13,026 nt of DNA, from NCBI GenBank assembly GCA_017302015.1, contig JAFLEE010000115.1, positions 1 to 13,026 on the forward strand. Direction: 5' to 3'. Under the pieces are notes generated by a model. That model did not search any database. It had not been told where the DNA came from and saw nothing but the letters and a program-made list of their open reading frames with translations. The position numbers were made by a program, and so were the translations under genes. How positions within the stretch are numbered: position 1 is the first letter of the stretch; every line of letters begins with the position of its first letter. Below, piece by piece: positions 1 to 6,458 of the stretch. Source of the DNA: Spirochaetota bacterium (GTDB lineage Bacteria > Spirochaetota > UBA12135 > COTS27 > JAFLEE01).

Positions 1-78
1 CCCCGGTCCGATCCCGCGCGCAGAGGGCCAAGCGCCCCCGCGCGGCGGAGCCTCCCCGGAGCCACCTACGAAACCATT

Positions 79-82
79 GGAG
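79..82 (+). promoter_or_regulatory. Ribosome-binding site of the flgA-like gene
   Basis: GGAG ends 9 nt before ATG 92. It decides the start in favour of ATG 92 over the in-frame TTG at 77, which would overlap this site. Confidence 0.5.
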
Positions 83-91
83 AAGACCACG

Positions 92-718
92 ATGCTAAGA
101 GAATTCATGCGCGTTCCCGAACTCAGGATCGGGGTATTGGTCCTCGGGGCGCTCTTCGCGCGCCAGGCCCTGTTCGGCGAAGCGGCCCTGCGCTTAAAGA
201 GCGAGGTGATCCTCGGCCGGGGCGCGAGCCTGTCCGAGCTCTTCGAGAATCCGGGCCTGCTCTCGGGAAAGGCCATCCACCAGAGGCTCGATCTCCCGCC
301 GGGCTACCAGTACCTCGACAAGGACGAAATTCAATATCGTTTGGGCAAGGCCGTGCCGGCCCTGGCGGCGGTCCCCCTGGACGGCGACGGGGTGAAGGTC
401 TACACGCGCGTCGGGGACGTGAAGGACCCCCTGGCGGGACGCCCCCCCGCGCTCCCCGAGGCCCCCCTGGTGGACGCCCCGGCGAAAAGCAGCGAGAGCC
501 GCTACCTGTTCCTCCTGCCGAGGGAGTGGGAAGGGCGCGCGTTCATCCCCAAGGGCACGGCGGTCATCCTCGGGCGCGATGGCGGAAGGGTCACGATCCA
601 ACTCAAGGGCCGTCTCGTGAAGGATTTCGATTTTCAGGGCTCGATGAAGGTCAAACTTCTGCATACCGGGGGGATCGTCGAGGAACCGGTGGGCCGGGGC
701 GACCTGGTCTATTTTTGA
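92..718 (+). CDS. flgA: FlgA-like flagellar basal-body (P-ring assembly) protein
   Basis: Probable periplasmic chaperone-like protein of flagellar P-ring assembly, 208 aa. Residues 11-31 are a hydrophobic export signal. Residues 34-84 follow the FlgA N-terminal pattern: LKSEV strand, LSELF, then a proline-glycine turn (LPPGY) and KDEIQYRL. Residues 152-208 match the C-terminal SAF-type beta-clip, with IPKGTAVIL, a GGRVTIQLKGR strand pair and a VGRGDLVYF end. The linker between them (106-138) is Pro/Ala-rich and short. I chose ATG 92 because GGAG at 79-82 lies 9 nt before it; the frame is open upstream to the window edge, with a TTG at 77, so a longer protein is not excluded. No other flagellar gene is visible; flgA usually sits with flgG, flgH and flgI. 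The family call rests on pattern only. A generic SAF-domain protein is the alternative. Confidence 0.6.
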   Translation: MLREFMRVPELRIGVLVLGALFARQALFGEAALRLKSEVILGRGASLSELFENPGLLSGKAIHQRLDLPPGYQYLDKDEIQYRLGKAVPALAAVPLDGDGVKVYTRVGDVKDPLAGRPPALPEAPLVDAPAKSSESRYLFLLPREWEGRAFIPKGTAVILGRDGGRVTIQLKGRLVKDFDFQGSMKVKLLHTGGIVEEPVGRGDLVYF

Positions 719-916
719 GGGGGGTGGGGAGGGCCCGGACTCCAAAAAATTCACGGTCGGGGTCTAAAAGTACCGATTTGGTTGTAAAAAATTGAAAATG
801 CTTCGAATCGTGAAAAAACACGTCAAAAATTTGTATTTTCGCGTTCTATCCATTAAATTTAGAAATCTGATTTTCGGAAAACTGGGGGTCTTTCGGCCCT
901 CTGGAGCCCTCCCCCT
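719..916 (+). promoter_or_regulatory. AT-rich rpoD promoter/leader region
   Basis: A 198-nt gap between flgA and rpoD. The row 781-840 is about 27% GC by hand count, against about 70% inside rpoD. The best sigma-70-like pair I can find is GTGAAA at 810-815 and TATTTT at 834-839, 18 nt apart, each 4/6 to consensus. That would give a leader of about 70 nt. TTGAAA at 792-797 has no matching -10 at a proper distance. The position and composition support a promoter here; the exact boxes are uncertain. The GGAG at 903-906 is the likely rpoD ribosome-binding site. Confidence 0.4.
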
Positions 917-2680
917 ATGTCGAATCTGCCAAACACCCTGATCGATCTCAAAAACCATCCAGACGTCCTCAAGCTCATCAAGACCGGGCAGAAGGAAAAA
1001 GAGCTCACGGTCGGCATCATCCAGAAGAGCCTCCCGCCCGAGATCCTCAACCACGAAGACAGCTTCGACAGCATCCACCTGCTCCTGGCCGAGCAGGGCA
1101 TCGAGGTCGTCGACGACCTCCACCTGAAGCCCGAAGACAGCGGCGAGGGCGAGTTCATCCAGAGCAAGGAGATGCAGGAGCTCATGGAGAAGCTGGCGGA
1201 AGATAACCGCAAGCTCGATGACCCCATCCGCCTCTACCTGAAGGACATCGGCAAGGTCAAACTGCTGACCAAGAAGGAAGAGCGCAAGCTCGCCATGAAC
1301 ATCGAGCAGGGCGACAACGATATCGTCGACCTGGTGCACGAGTGCCAGGTGGTCTACGACGAGATCTTCCGCCGCATCGAGAAGGTGAAGGAGAAGAAGA
1401 TCACCGATCTCATGTTCGACGTGCTCAACCCGCCGCGCATCTACAACGTCTCGGCGGTCGAGAAGAAGAAACTTAAGGACCGCTACGCCGTCTTCGAGCG
1501 CGCCTTCCTGAAGCTCTACCTCTCCAAGCAGAAGAACTACAAAGAGGGGAAGGACTGGAACAAGCAGACCCCCAAGCACGACGAGGTCAAGAAGAAGCTC
1601 GCCGAACTCTTCCGCAAAGAGCAGATCACCAAGACCATCTACATCGACCTCGCCCACCAGATCCAGGACGCCGAGCGCGCCATCCTGCGCGCCCGCGAGA
1701 AGTGCCGCACCCTCGAGGAGACCTACCACCTGACGACCGCCGAGTTCAAGCAGGCGGTCGCCCACGAGCAGGACCGGGAACTCATCACCAAACTCGGCCG
1801 CAAGGCCCGCCTGCCGGGGCCGAGCCTCGTGTCGGTGGCCAAGCGCTACGTCGAGAATTGGCAGGCCGCCGACCACGCCGTGAAGGGGCTGCAGGCCAGC
1901 CCCGAGAGCATCTGCTCCTGGGCCGAGCGCATCCGCGTCGCCAATAACCTCATCATCACGAGCAAGAACAAACTGGTGCAGGCGAACCTGCGCCTCGTGA
2001 TCTCCATCGCCAAGAAGTACACCTACCGGGGCCTGCACTTCTTCGACCTCATCCAAGAGGGCAATATCGGCCTCATGAACGCGGTCAAGAAGTACGACTA
2101 CAAGAAGGGCTACAAGTTCTCGACCTACTCCACCTGGTGGATCCGCCAGGCGATCATGCGCAGCATCAGCGACAAGAGCCGCAATATCCGCATCCCGGTG
2201 CACATGATCGAGCAGGTGAACAAGATCAGCCGCGAGACGCGCCTCTTCCTGCAGGAGCACGGCCGCGAGCCCACCAACGAGGAACTCGCCGCGATCCTCG
2301 GCTGGAAGGTCAAGAAGGTGAACGTCGTCAAGAACGTCTCGAAAGACCCCATCAGCCTCGAGACGCCCATCGGCGACCGCAGCGACTCCAACCTGGGCGA
2401 CTTCATCGAGAGCAAAGAGGTCGACAACCCGCGCAATAACGCCAGTTTCAGCATGCTGCGCAGCGAGATCGAGCGCGTGCTCAACCAACTCCCCGAGCGG
2501 GAGCGCAACGTGCTCAAGATGCGCTACGGCCTCATCGACGGCTGCCCCCACACCCTGGAAGAGACCGGCTACGTCTTCCGCGTCACGCGGGAGCGCATCC
2601 GGCAGATCGAGGGGAAGGCGCTGGCGCGGCTGAAGCGGCCGGACAATAGCAAGATCCTGCGGGATTATCTGGGGGGGTAG
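917..2680 (+). CDS. rpoD: RNA polymerase primary sigma factor RpoD (sigma-70)
   Basis: Housekeeping sigma subunit that directs RNA polymerase to promoters; 587 aa. Order: region 1.1 (about 7-70), region 1.2 (about 101-132, [14 protein letters not shown]), a long non-conserved insert (about 133-335, Lys-rich) as in diderm RpoD, regions 2.1-2.4 (about 344-427, with [25 protein letters not shown] and [13 protein letters not shown]), region 3 (428-500, H429 and E432 kept for extended -10 contact), region 4.1 (from 513) and the 4.2 helix-turn-helix (547-572, [10 protein letters not shown]). Full-length region 1.1 and region 3 exclude an alternative or ECF sigma. Oddities: Met414 where E. coli has Thr440, Gly566 in IEGKAL, and RLKRPDNS after the helix instead of KLRHPSRS. 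GGAG at 903-906 lies 10 nt before ATG 917. Codon use is strongly GC-ending, as in a highly expressed gene. It appears monocistronic, between an AT-rich leader and an intrinsic terminator. Confidence 0.97.
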   Translation: MSNLPNTLIDLKNHPDVLKLIKTGQKEKELTVGIIQKSLPPEILNHEDSFDSIHLLLAEQGIEVVDDLHLKPEDSGEGEFIQSKEMQELMEKLAEDNRKLDDPIRLYLKDIGKVKLLTKKEERKLAMNIEQGDNDIVDLVHECQVVYDEIFRRIEKVKEKKITDLMFDVLNPPRIYNVSAVEKKKLKDRYAVFERAFLKLYLSKQKNYKEGKDWNKQTPKHDEVKKKLAELFRKEQITKTIYIDLAHQIQDAERAILRAREKCRTLEETYHLTTAEFKQAVAHEQDRELITKLGRKARLPGPSLVSVAKRYVENWQAADHAVKGLQASPESICSWAERIRVANNLIITSKNKLVQANLRLVISIAKKYTYRGLHFFDLIQEGNIGLMNAVKKYDYKKGYKFSTYSTWWIRQAIMRSISDKSRNIRIPVHMIEQVNKISRETRLFLQEHGREPTNEELAAILGWKVKKVNVVKNVSKDPISLETPIGDRSDSNLGDFIESKEVDNPRNNASFSMLRSEIERVLNQLPERERNVLKMRYGLIDGCPHTLEETGYVFRVTRERIRQIEGKALARLKRPDNSKILRDYLGG

Positions 2681-2689
2681 GGGCGAGGG
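2671..2689 (+). other. G-rich tract (quadruplex motif) over the rpoD stop codon
   Basis: The coding strand reads G7, TA, G4, CGA, G3, with the TAG stop inside. It satisfies the simple four-tract rule (G3, loop 1, G3, loop 2, G3, loop of 3-4, G3). It lies 6 nt before the terminator stem. The motif is visible in the sequence; folding in RNA is inference. Confidence 0.45.
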
Positions 2690-2695
2690 TAAAAC

Positions 2696-2747
2696 ACAAT
2701 TTCAGAGATTTGGGTTGGATTTCCCTATTCTCTGAAATTGTATTTTT
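2696..2747 (+). terminator. Rho-independent terminator of rpoD
   Basis: A perfect 13-bp inverted repeat, left arm ACAATTTCAGAGA (2696-2708) and right arm TCTCTGAAATTGT (2729-2741). It encloses a 20-nt loop in which GGG (2712-2714) and CCC (2723-2725) can pair further. A T5 run (2743-2747) follows. It sits 15 nt after the rpoD stop codon. The stem is AT-rich but long and exact. Confidence 0.85.
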
Positions 2748-2973
2748 GAATCCCCCCCCATCCCTCCATGAAGCCTAGTCTCCACTCCGGACCCTCCTCA
2801 GACGCTCAACGTAAACCTTCCCCCGCACCCTTTCATTCCATCTGCCCGCACGGTGGATCCCTCATAAAGATCCTGATACCCGAAATCGTTCCTTTCCATC
2901 GATTGATTTCTCGAAAAAAGGCCGCATCCACCCCGCGATATCGTTGTCGATTGCGTGATGTGAAAATCGGCGA

Positions 2974-4251
2974 ATGAGCGTCCCGGGCCCCTCCCGCGAT
3001 CCCCTGCTTTGGCGCTTCAGCCTCTACGGGTTCCTGAAAAACCAGCAGTATTACGAGCCGTTCTTCATCCTGGTGCTCCAGTCGAAGGGGCTCACGTTCT
3101 TCCAGATCGGCCTTCTCTACTCCTTCCGCGAGGTCTGGGTCAATGTGATGGGCATCCCGGCGGGGTTCCTGTCCGACCTCTATGGCCGTCGCCTCTCCCT
3201 CGTGGTCTGCTTCGCGGCATACATCCTCTCGTTCGTCGGCTTCGCCTTGGCGGGCTCGCTGCCGCTCCTCTTCGTCGCGATGTTCTTTTTCGCCGTGGGC
3301 GAGTCGTTCCGCTCCGGCACCCACAAGGCCATGATCTTCCAGCACCTGCGGGACCACGGGCGGGAAGGGGAGAAGGCCGCGGTCTACGGCTTCACGCGGT
3401 CCTGGTCGAAGATCGGCTCGGCCGTCTCCTCCGTCGCCTCGGGCCTCCTCATGGTGGCCACCGGGGCATATGCCCATATCTTTCTCTATACGATCCCGCC
3501 CTACCTGGCCAACGCGCTCAACGTGGGTTTATATCCCAAGGTCCTCGAGGGGGAGCGGAAGCGGGAGCCCTTCCATCTCCCCACGGTGGTCCGCACCATG
3601 GGACGGGAGACCCTCTCCTGCCTCCGCCAGGCGCCGCTGCGCGGCCTCTTCATCGAGTCGGCGGCGCTCCAGGCCGTGGCCAAGACCGTGCGGGATTACG
3701 TGCAGCCCCTCATGGTGCTCGCTCTCGCGGCGCCCATGGCGGTCGGCCCCCTCTCCGGACTCGACCCAACGAAGCGCGCCGCCGTGCTGCTGGCCCTCAT
3801 CTACGCGGCCCTCAATATCGCCGCCGCCATCGGGTCGCGCCAGAGCCACCGATTCCAGGCCCTCGAACGGCGCCGCCTGCCCTTCCTTTGGATCGCGGTT
3901 TCGCTGGTCGCCCTGCTGCTCACCTTCGGGCTCGCCGCCCGCGCGACGCTCCCCTGGACGGCCTCGCTCGCCGTCGGCGGCTTCATTTTGCTCATCTTGC
4001 TCGAGAACCTTTGGCGGCCCCTTTTCCTCGACCGGCTCGATGACGTCTCTGATTCCAAGTTCGGGGCCGCGGTTCTCTCGGTGGAAGCGCAATTCCAGTC
4101 CCTGGGGGTCATGGTCTTTGCACCCTTGGTGGGCCGGGTGGTGGACCAGGCAGGGCTTTCGGGGGCGGGGGTCTGCGCCCTGGTCGTGGCGTTGCTGGTG
4201 GGGAGCTACTCGTTCTATCGTCGGCGTGCTCCGGCATCCGCGAAATATTGA
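2974..4251 (+). CDS. Major facilitator superfamily (MFS) transporter
   Basis: Inner-membrane secondary transporter of 425 aa, the usual MFS length, with about 12 hydrophobic segments in two halves joined by a basic central loop (about 191-215). MFS motif A is clear at 64-73 (GFLSDLYGRR) between helices 2 and 3. Residues 110-147 (GESFRSGTHKAM ... GFTRSWSKIG) form the charged loop after helix 4 and the start of helix 5. The substrate cannot be read from the sequence; drug efflux, sugar and metabolite export are all open. ATG 2974 is the only credible start: an in-frame stop lies at 2956-2958 and no other Met comes before helix 1. No Shine-Dalgarno motif precedes it, so initiation may be weak or unusual. 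The gene follows the rpoD terminator and should have its own promoter, which I could not place. A probable terminator follows at 4271-4296. Confidence 0.85.
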   Translation: MSVPGPSRDPLLWRFSLYGFLKNQQYYEPFFILVLQSKGLTFFQIGLLYSFREVWVNVMGIPAGFLSDLYGRRLSLVVCFAAYILSFVGFALAGSLPLLFVAMFFFAVGESFRSGTHKAMIFQHLRDHGREGEKAAVYGFTRSWSKIGSAVSSVASGLLMVATGAYAHIFLYTIPPYLANALNVGLYPKVLEGERKREPFHLPTVVRTMGRETLSCLRQAPLRGLFIESAALQAVAKTVRDYVQPLMVLALAAPMAVGPLSGLDPTKRAAVLLALIYAALNIAAAIGSRQSHRFQALERRRLPFLWIAVSLVALLLTFGLAARATLPWTASLAVGGFILLILLENLWRPLFLDRLDDVSDSKFGAAVLSVEAQFQSLGVMVFAPLVGRVVDQAGLSGAGVCALVVALLVGSYSFYRRRAPASAKY

Positions 4252-4270
4252 ATCCAAACCCGAAAGGTGA

Positions 4271-4296
4271 TGGAGGTTCCCGGCCCCCATTTTTTT
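4271..4296 (+). terminator. Probable intrinsic terminator of the MFS gene
   Basis: TGGAGG (4271-4276) pairs with CCCCCA (4284-4289) with one A-C mismatch across a 7-nt loop, and a run of seven T (4290-4296) follows directly. It lies 19 nt after the MFS stop codon. The stem is short, but the T-run is the best in this spacer. Confidence 0.5.
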
Positions 4297-4590
4297 GAAT
4301 TCTCCTGAAGGATGGAAGATGGCAACTCCAAGCGAATGGCGGGCGGCGAGGGTTTCGCGCGCTGCCTGGCTGAGTAAATGAGGGGGTGCCTCCCCCATTC
4401 GGATAGCGGGGTTAAAGAGCATTGCCGTCACCGGGCTTTGTTCGCGCAATTGAAATATTTTCGGATCCAAGCCCTGAGTTGCCCCGTTGTCCTGCCTTTC
4501 CTCTTCAGATTTTTCGTGTATTTGTCAACCTGGATTGACTCAGGCTCCACGAGCAAGCCGAATTCGTTTTCTTTCGTAAGAACGGGCGGG
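4297..4590. other. Gene-free spacer
   Basis: Between the MFS terminator and the lipoprotein promoter I see no convincing gene. An open frame at 4378-4626 has no ribosome-binding site and no recognisable protein pattern. One small hairpin is visible: GGGGG (4382-4386) with CCCCC (4392-4396) around a 5-nt loop, flanked by AT on both sides and without a T-run. The spacer has lower GC than the surrounding genes, especially from 4440 on. No tRNA-like or repeat structure was found. Confidence 0.5.
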
Positions 4591-4593
4591 TTG

Positions 4594-4602
4594 TGTTACT
4601 AT
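4594..4602 (+). promoter_or_regulatory. Extended -10 promoter for the lipoprotein gene
   Basis: TGTTACTAT reads as an extended -10 element: TG, one base, then TACTAT at 4597-4602 (4/6 to TATAAT). No good -35 lies 16-18 nt upstream. The sigma factor encoded in this window keeps the region 3.0 His429/Glu432 pair that contacts extended -10 DNA, which fits. Predicted start of transcription is near 4609, giving a leader of about 63 nt. Confidence 0.45.
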
Positions 4603-4661
4603 AGCAAGAGCCGTAGAGGTCGTTAATCGGAATATACCCGAAGGGCTCGAAAATTGGTATT

Positions 4662-4666
4662 GGAGG
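4662..4666 (+). promoter_or_regulatory. Ribosome-binding site of the lipoprotein gene
   Basis: GGAGG ends 5 nt before ATG 4672. It fixes this start over the in-frame TTG codons at 4654 and 4660, which would place the site inside the coding region. Confidence 0.75.
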
Positions 4667-4671
4667 CCCGC

Positions 4672-5457
4672 ATGTTGACATGGCGTTTTATCTTGGCTCC
4701 CTTCGTACTCGTCCTCGCGATTTCACTCATCGTGGCTTGCGCACAACTCAACTCGGTGTTGCAGCCGATATTGAGCACGAATGCCACGAATGCCACGAAT
4801 ACTACGAGTGGCGCTGCGACTAATAGCACCAATGCATCCCTATCCAATTTGGTGCTTTGGAATAAATTAGGATCCGATTCCGAAGTTTCGAACAGCTCCA
4901 TCGGCCCGAACTTGACGCGCAGTGGATCGATTTCCTATACGAACGCGAAATTCGGCAGCGGCGCCCAGATTACGGGAAATACCAGCTACCTCAGTTTCCC
5001 GCGGTCGGTGATCAGCACGGCCGCCTGTACCGTGGAGTTTTATTTTTCGCCCAATTTCAGCAGCGTGGGAATCAGCAATTATAAAACGCTCCTCGACTGC
5101 GATACCGGGGTCACGAGCAATCGCCTGATTCTCGGTTGGTATTCAGGCGGATTCTATTTCAGCCTCTTCAATAATGTCTCCGTTCATGCGACCCCCACCT
5201 TCAGCAATGGACAGGCGATGCATTTCGCGCTGGTCTGGGACAAGGACGGGATCGCCGGGAGTTCGGATACGGTCCGCTGCTATGTGGATGGGAACCTCCA
5301 CTGCGCCACGAATTACGGGATCTGGCAGGCGCCGACGTTCAATAACGTCTACGTCGGGCACCATGTGGCGGGCAACGGAAATGCCGATGGGACGATCGAC
5401 AACCTCAAAGTCAGCCATTACGCGAAGACCAATTTCTCGGACCGCTTCACCGAGTAG
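4672..5457 (+). CDS. LamG/concanavalin A-like domain lipoprotein
   Basis: Predicted envelope lipoprotein of 261 aa. Residues 5-22 are a hydrophobic signal ending in a lipobox (I-V-A-Cys23), so the mature protein should be lipid-anchored at Cys23. Residues 36-58 are a low-complexity Asn/Thr/Ser/Ala tether. Residues 59-255 form a LamG-type jelly-roll: VLWNKLG start, FGSGAQI (94-100), TVEFYFSP (120-127), MHFALVWD (183-190), RCYVDGNL (202-209), VYVGH (226-230) and the closing GTIDNLKVSHYAKT (240-253). Such domains usually bind carbohydrate or protein ligands; the ligand is unknown and I see no enzyme motif. Three Cys lie within the domain (143, 203, 211), besides Cys119. GC is clearly lower than in neighbours (rows 4861-4920 and 5041-5100 are 50% and 45% by hand count), which suggests recent acquisition or different constraint. 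The gene appears monocistronic. Confidence 0.8.
   Translation: MLTWRFILAPFVLVLAISLIVACAQLNSVLQPILSTNATNATNTTSGAATNSTNASLSNLVLWNKLGSDSEVSNSSIGPNLTRSGSISYTNAKFGSGAQITGNTSYLSFPRSVISTAACTVEFYFSPNFSSVGISNYKTLLDCDTGVTSNRLILGWYSGGFYFSLFNNVSVHATPTFSNGQAMHFALVWDKDGIAGSSDTVRCYVDGNLHCATNYGIWQAPTFNNVYVGHHVAGNGNADGTIDNLKVSHYAKTNFSDRFTE
4776..4802 (+). repeat. 9-bp in-frame tandem repeat in the lipoprotein tether
   Basis: Two exact copies of CACGAATGC (4776-4784, 4785-4793) and a third copy with one change (4794-4802, CACGAATAC). A degraded fourth unit follows at 4803-4811. Each unit adds three residues (Asn-Ala-Thr type), so copy-number change would alter tether length without shifting the frame. Confidence 0.75.
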
Positions 5458-5467
5458 CTCCGATGCC

Positions 5468-5480
5468 GCGCCGGTGGCGC
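5468..5480. other. GC hairpin between convergent genes
   Basis: GCGCC (5468-5472) and GGCGC (5476-5480) pair perfectly around a 3-nt loop, 10 nt after the lipoprotein stop codon. There is no T-run on either side. It may protect the 3' end or assist termination. The rest of the 5458-5602 gap shows nothing I recognise. Confidence 0.35.
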
Positions 5481-5602
5481 CTGACCGAAAAGACGCCTCC
5501 GATTGCTTGGGCATGGACCTTCCGCCATCGACGGGGCCAAGTCGGTCGAGGTGTCTATTGGGATCGCGGACTTGAGGTCGGCGACGATGCCTTTTCCCGT
5601 GA

Positions 5603-6346
5603 TCAGCCTTTTAGGGGTTTCACGCAGGCGAGGCAATAACTATCGCGTAAAAAATAGAAGGGAAAGAGATGGAGGATCGTCCAGAAAGGGCCCAAAGGAA
5701 GCCATCGCGACCTCGCGCCCGTGAGGAGGCGGGTGAAGCGGAAGCGGGTAGGGAAGGAGAAGCGCAGCCCGGTAAACCCGTGCCGCTTCAGAAGGTGGTG
5801 CAGCGAGGCATATGTGTGGAAGCTCACATGCCCAAGTTCCTCGCGTTCGCGTTTCCATTCCTTCTCTCGACCGGCAAAAATGCGTCGCGGGCTAAAGGCA
5901 TGGGGGACGACGAGGAACAGGGTGCCTCCGGGGTTGAGGCTCTCATACAAGTTGGCCAAGAGCTCATCGAGCGGATCCTTGTCGATATGCTCGATGACGC
6001 AGTTCAAGCAGATGAGGTCGTAGGTCTTCCCGGGGGGGGGATGGGTGCCATCGGTCCCATGGACGTTTGAATACCATTGGGCTGCGAGGGGGAGGGCCTG
6101 GGTGGCGATGTCGACCCCGTCGATGCGGAGCTCCTTGAAACCCTGCATCTCGACGAGATGAAAGCCGAGGTTTCCGCTTCCGCAGGCGAAGTCGAGGACC
6201 GACGCAATCCGGCGAGAACGGATCAATCCGGCAATGATTTCCATGAACGGCTCGTACGAGTAGCGAGCGGCCACATTCAGATTCTGGTAGGCATTCTCCC
6301 AGATCTTCAGGTTGAGTTCCTTGGCGGTTCCGACGGACGGTTTCAT
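5603..6346 (-). CDS. Class I SAM-dependent methyltransferase
   Basis: Soluble S-adenosylmethionine-dependent methyltransferase of 247 aa with a Rossmann fold. SAM-binding motif I is VLDFACGSGNLGFHL (50-64), the acidic residue ending strand 2 is Asp79 (GVDI), strand 4 with the following acidic/His turn is DLICLNCVIEHID (110-122), and LNPGGTLFLVVP (137-148) is the usual post-strand-4 glycine turn. GHVSFHTYASLHHLLKRHGF (172-191) is the lid seen in UbiG/methyltransferase-11 and -23 type enzymes. The acceptor is unknown; these proteins act on quinones, sugars, lipids or small metabolites. The C-terminus (215-240) is aromatic and hydrophobic, perhaps membrane-contacting. The start ATG has no Shine-Dalgarno motif, but TATAAT lies 5 nt before it (see the promoter entry). 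The gene is convergent with the lipoprotein and divergent from the nitroreductase. Confidence 0.85.
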   Translation of the reverse strand: MKPSVGTAKELNLKIWENAYQNLNVAARYSYEPFMEIIAGLIRSRRIASVLDFACGSGNLGFHLVEMQGFKELRIDGVDIATQALPLAAQWYSNVHGTDGTHPPPGKTYDLICLNCVIEHIDKDPLDELLANLYESLNPGGTLFLVVPHAFSPRRIFAGREKEWKREREELGHVSFHTYASLHHLLKRHGFTGLRFSFPTRFRFTRLLTGARSRWLPLGPFWTILHLFPFYFLRDSYCLACVKPLKG

Positions 6347-6351
6347 GGGGC

Positions 6352-6357
6352 ATTATA
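6352..6357 (-). promoter_or_regulatory. Perfect TATAAT directly before the methyltransferase ATG
   Basis: On the minus strand the order is TG, TATAAT, GCCCC, ATG. The hexamer matches the sigma-70 -10 consensus exactly and is preceded by TG. A -35 box at 16-18 nt spacing is not evident. If used, transcription would start at or within 1-2 nt of the ATG, giving a leaderless mRNA. This agrees with the absent ribosome-binding site, though a 5-nt discriminator is short. Confidence 0.4.
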
Positions 6358-6458
6358 CATTTGAGAATCCTCGCCCTCGTGTGCGAGAGAAAGGTGTCGG
6401 CGTGCCAGGGGGGGAATACATCGTCACGGTCACGCGATAATACCATTGAGGTGGCCCG

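Noticed and set aside
724-751. Terminator after the flgA-like gene (GGAG/CTCC with an A-run)
   Set aside because: The stem is only 4 bp and is followed by A rather than T on the plus strand, so it is not a convincing terminator.
764-2551. A 595-codon open frame on the minus strand, longer than rpoD itself
   Set aside because: It is the antisense shadow of rpoD. The strong GC-ending codon bias of rpoD removes stops on the opposite strand. Its translation is low-complexity (Leu, Val, Asp, Glu) with no family pattern.
4522-4563. TTGTCA and TTGACT, good -35-like boxes before the lipoprotein
   Set aside because: Neither has a credible -10 at 16-18 nt. The extended -10 at 4594-4602 explains the promoter better.
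4378-4626. An 82-codon open frame in the spacer before the lipoprotein
   Set aside because: No SD, no family pattern, and it runs through the likely promoter of the next gene.
4623-4901. A minus-strand open frame over the lipoprotein start
   Set aside because: It is a shadow of the lipoprotein signal and tether. The opposite strand has a strong SD, a lipobox and a LamG domain.
6436-6441. GATAAT as a -10 box for the nitroreductase
   Set aside because: Transcription would start at about 6448, inside the GAGGTG ribosome-binding site, and no -35 is present. The real promoter of this operon was not located.
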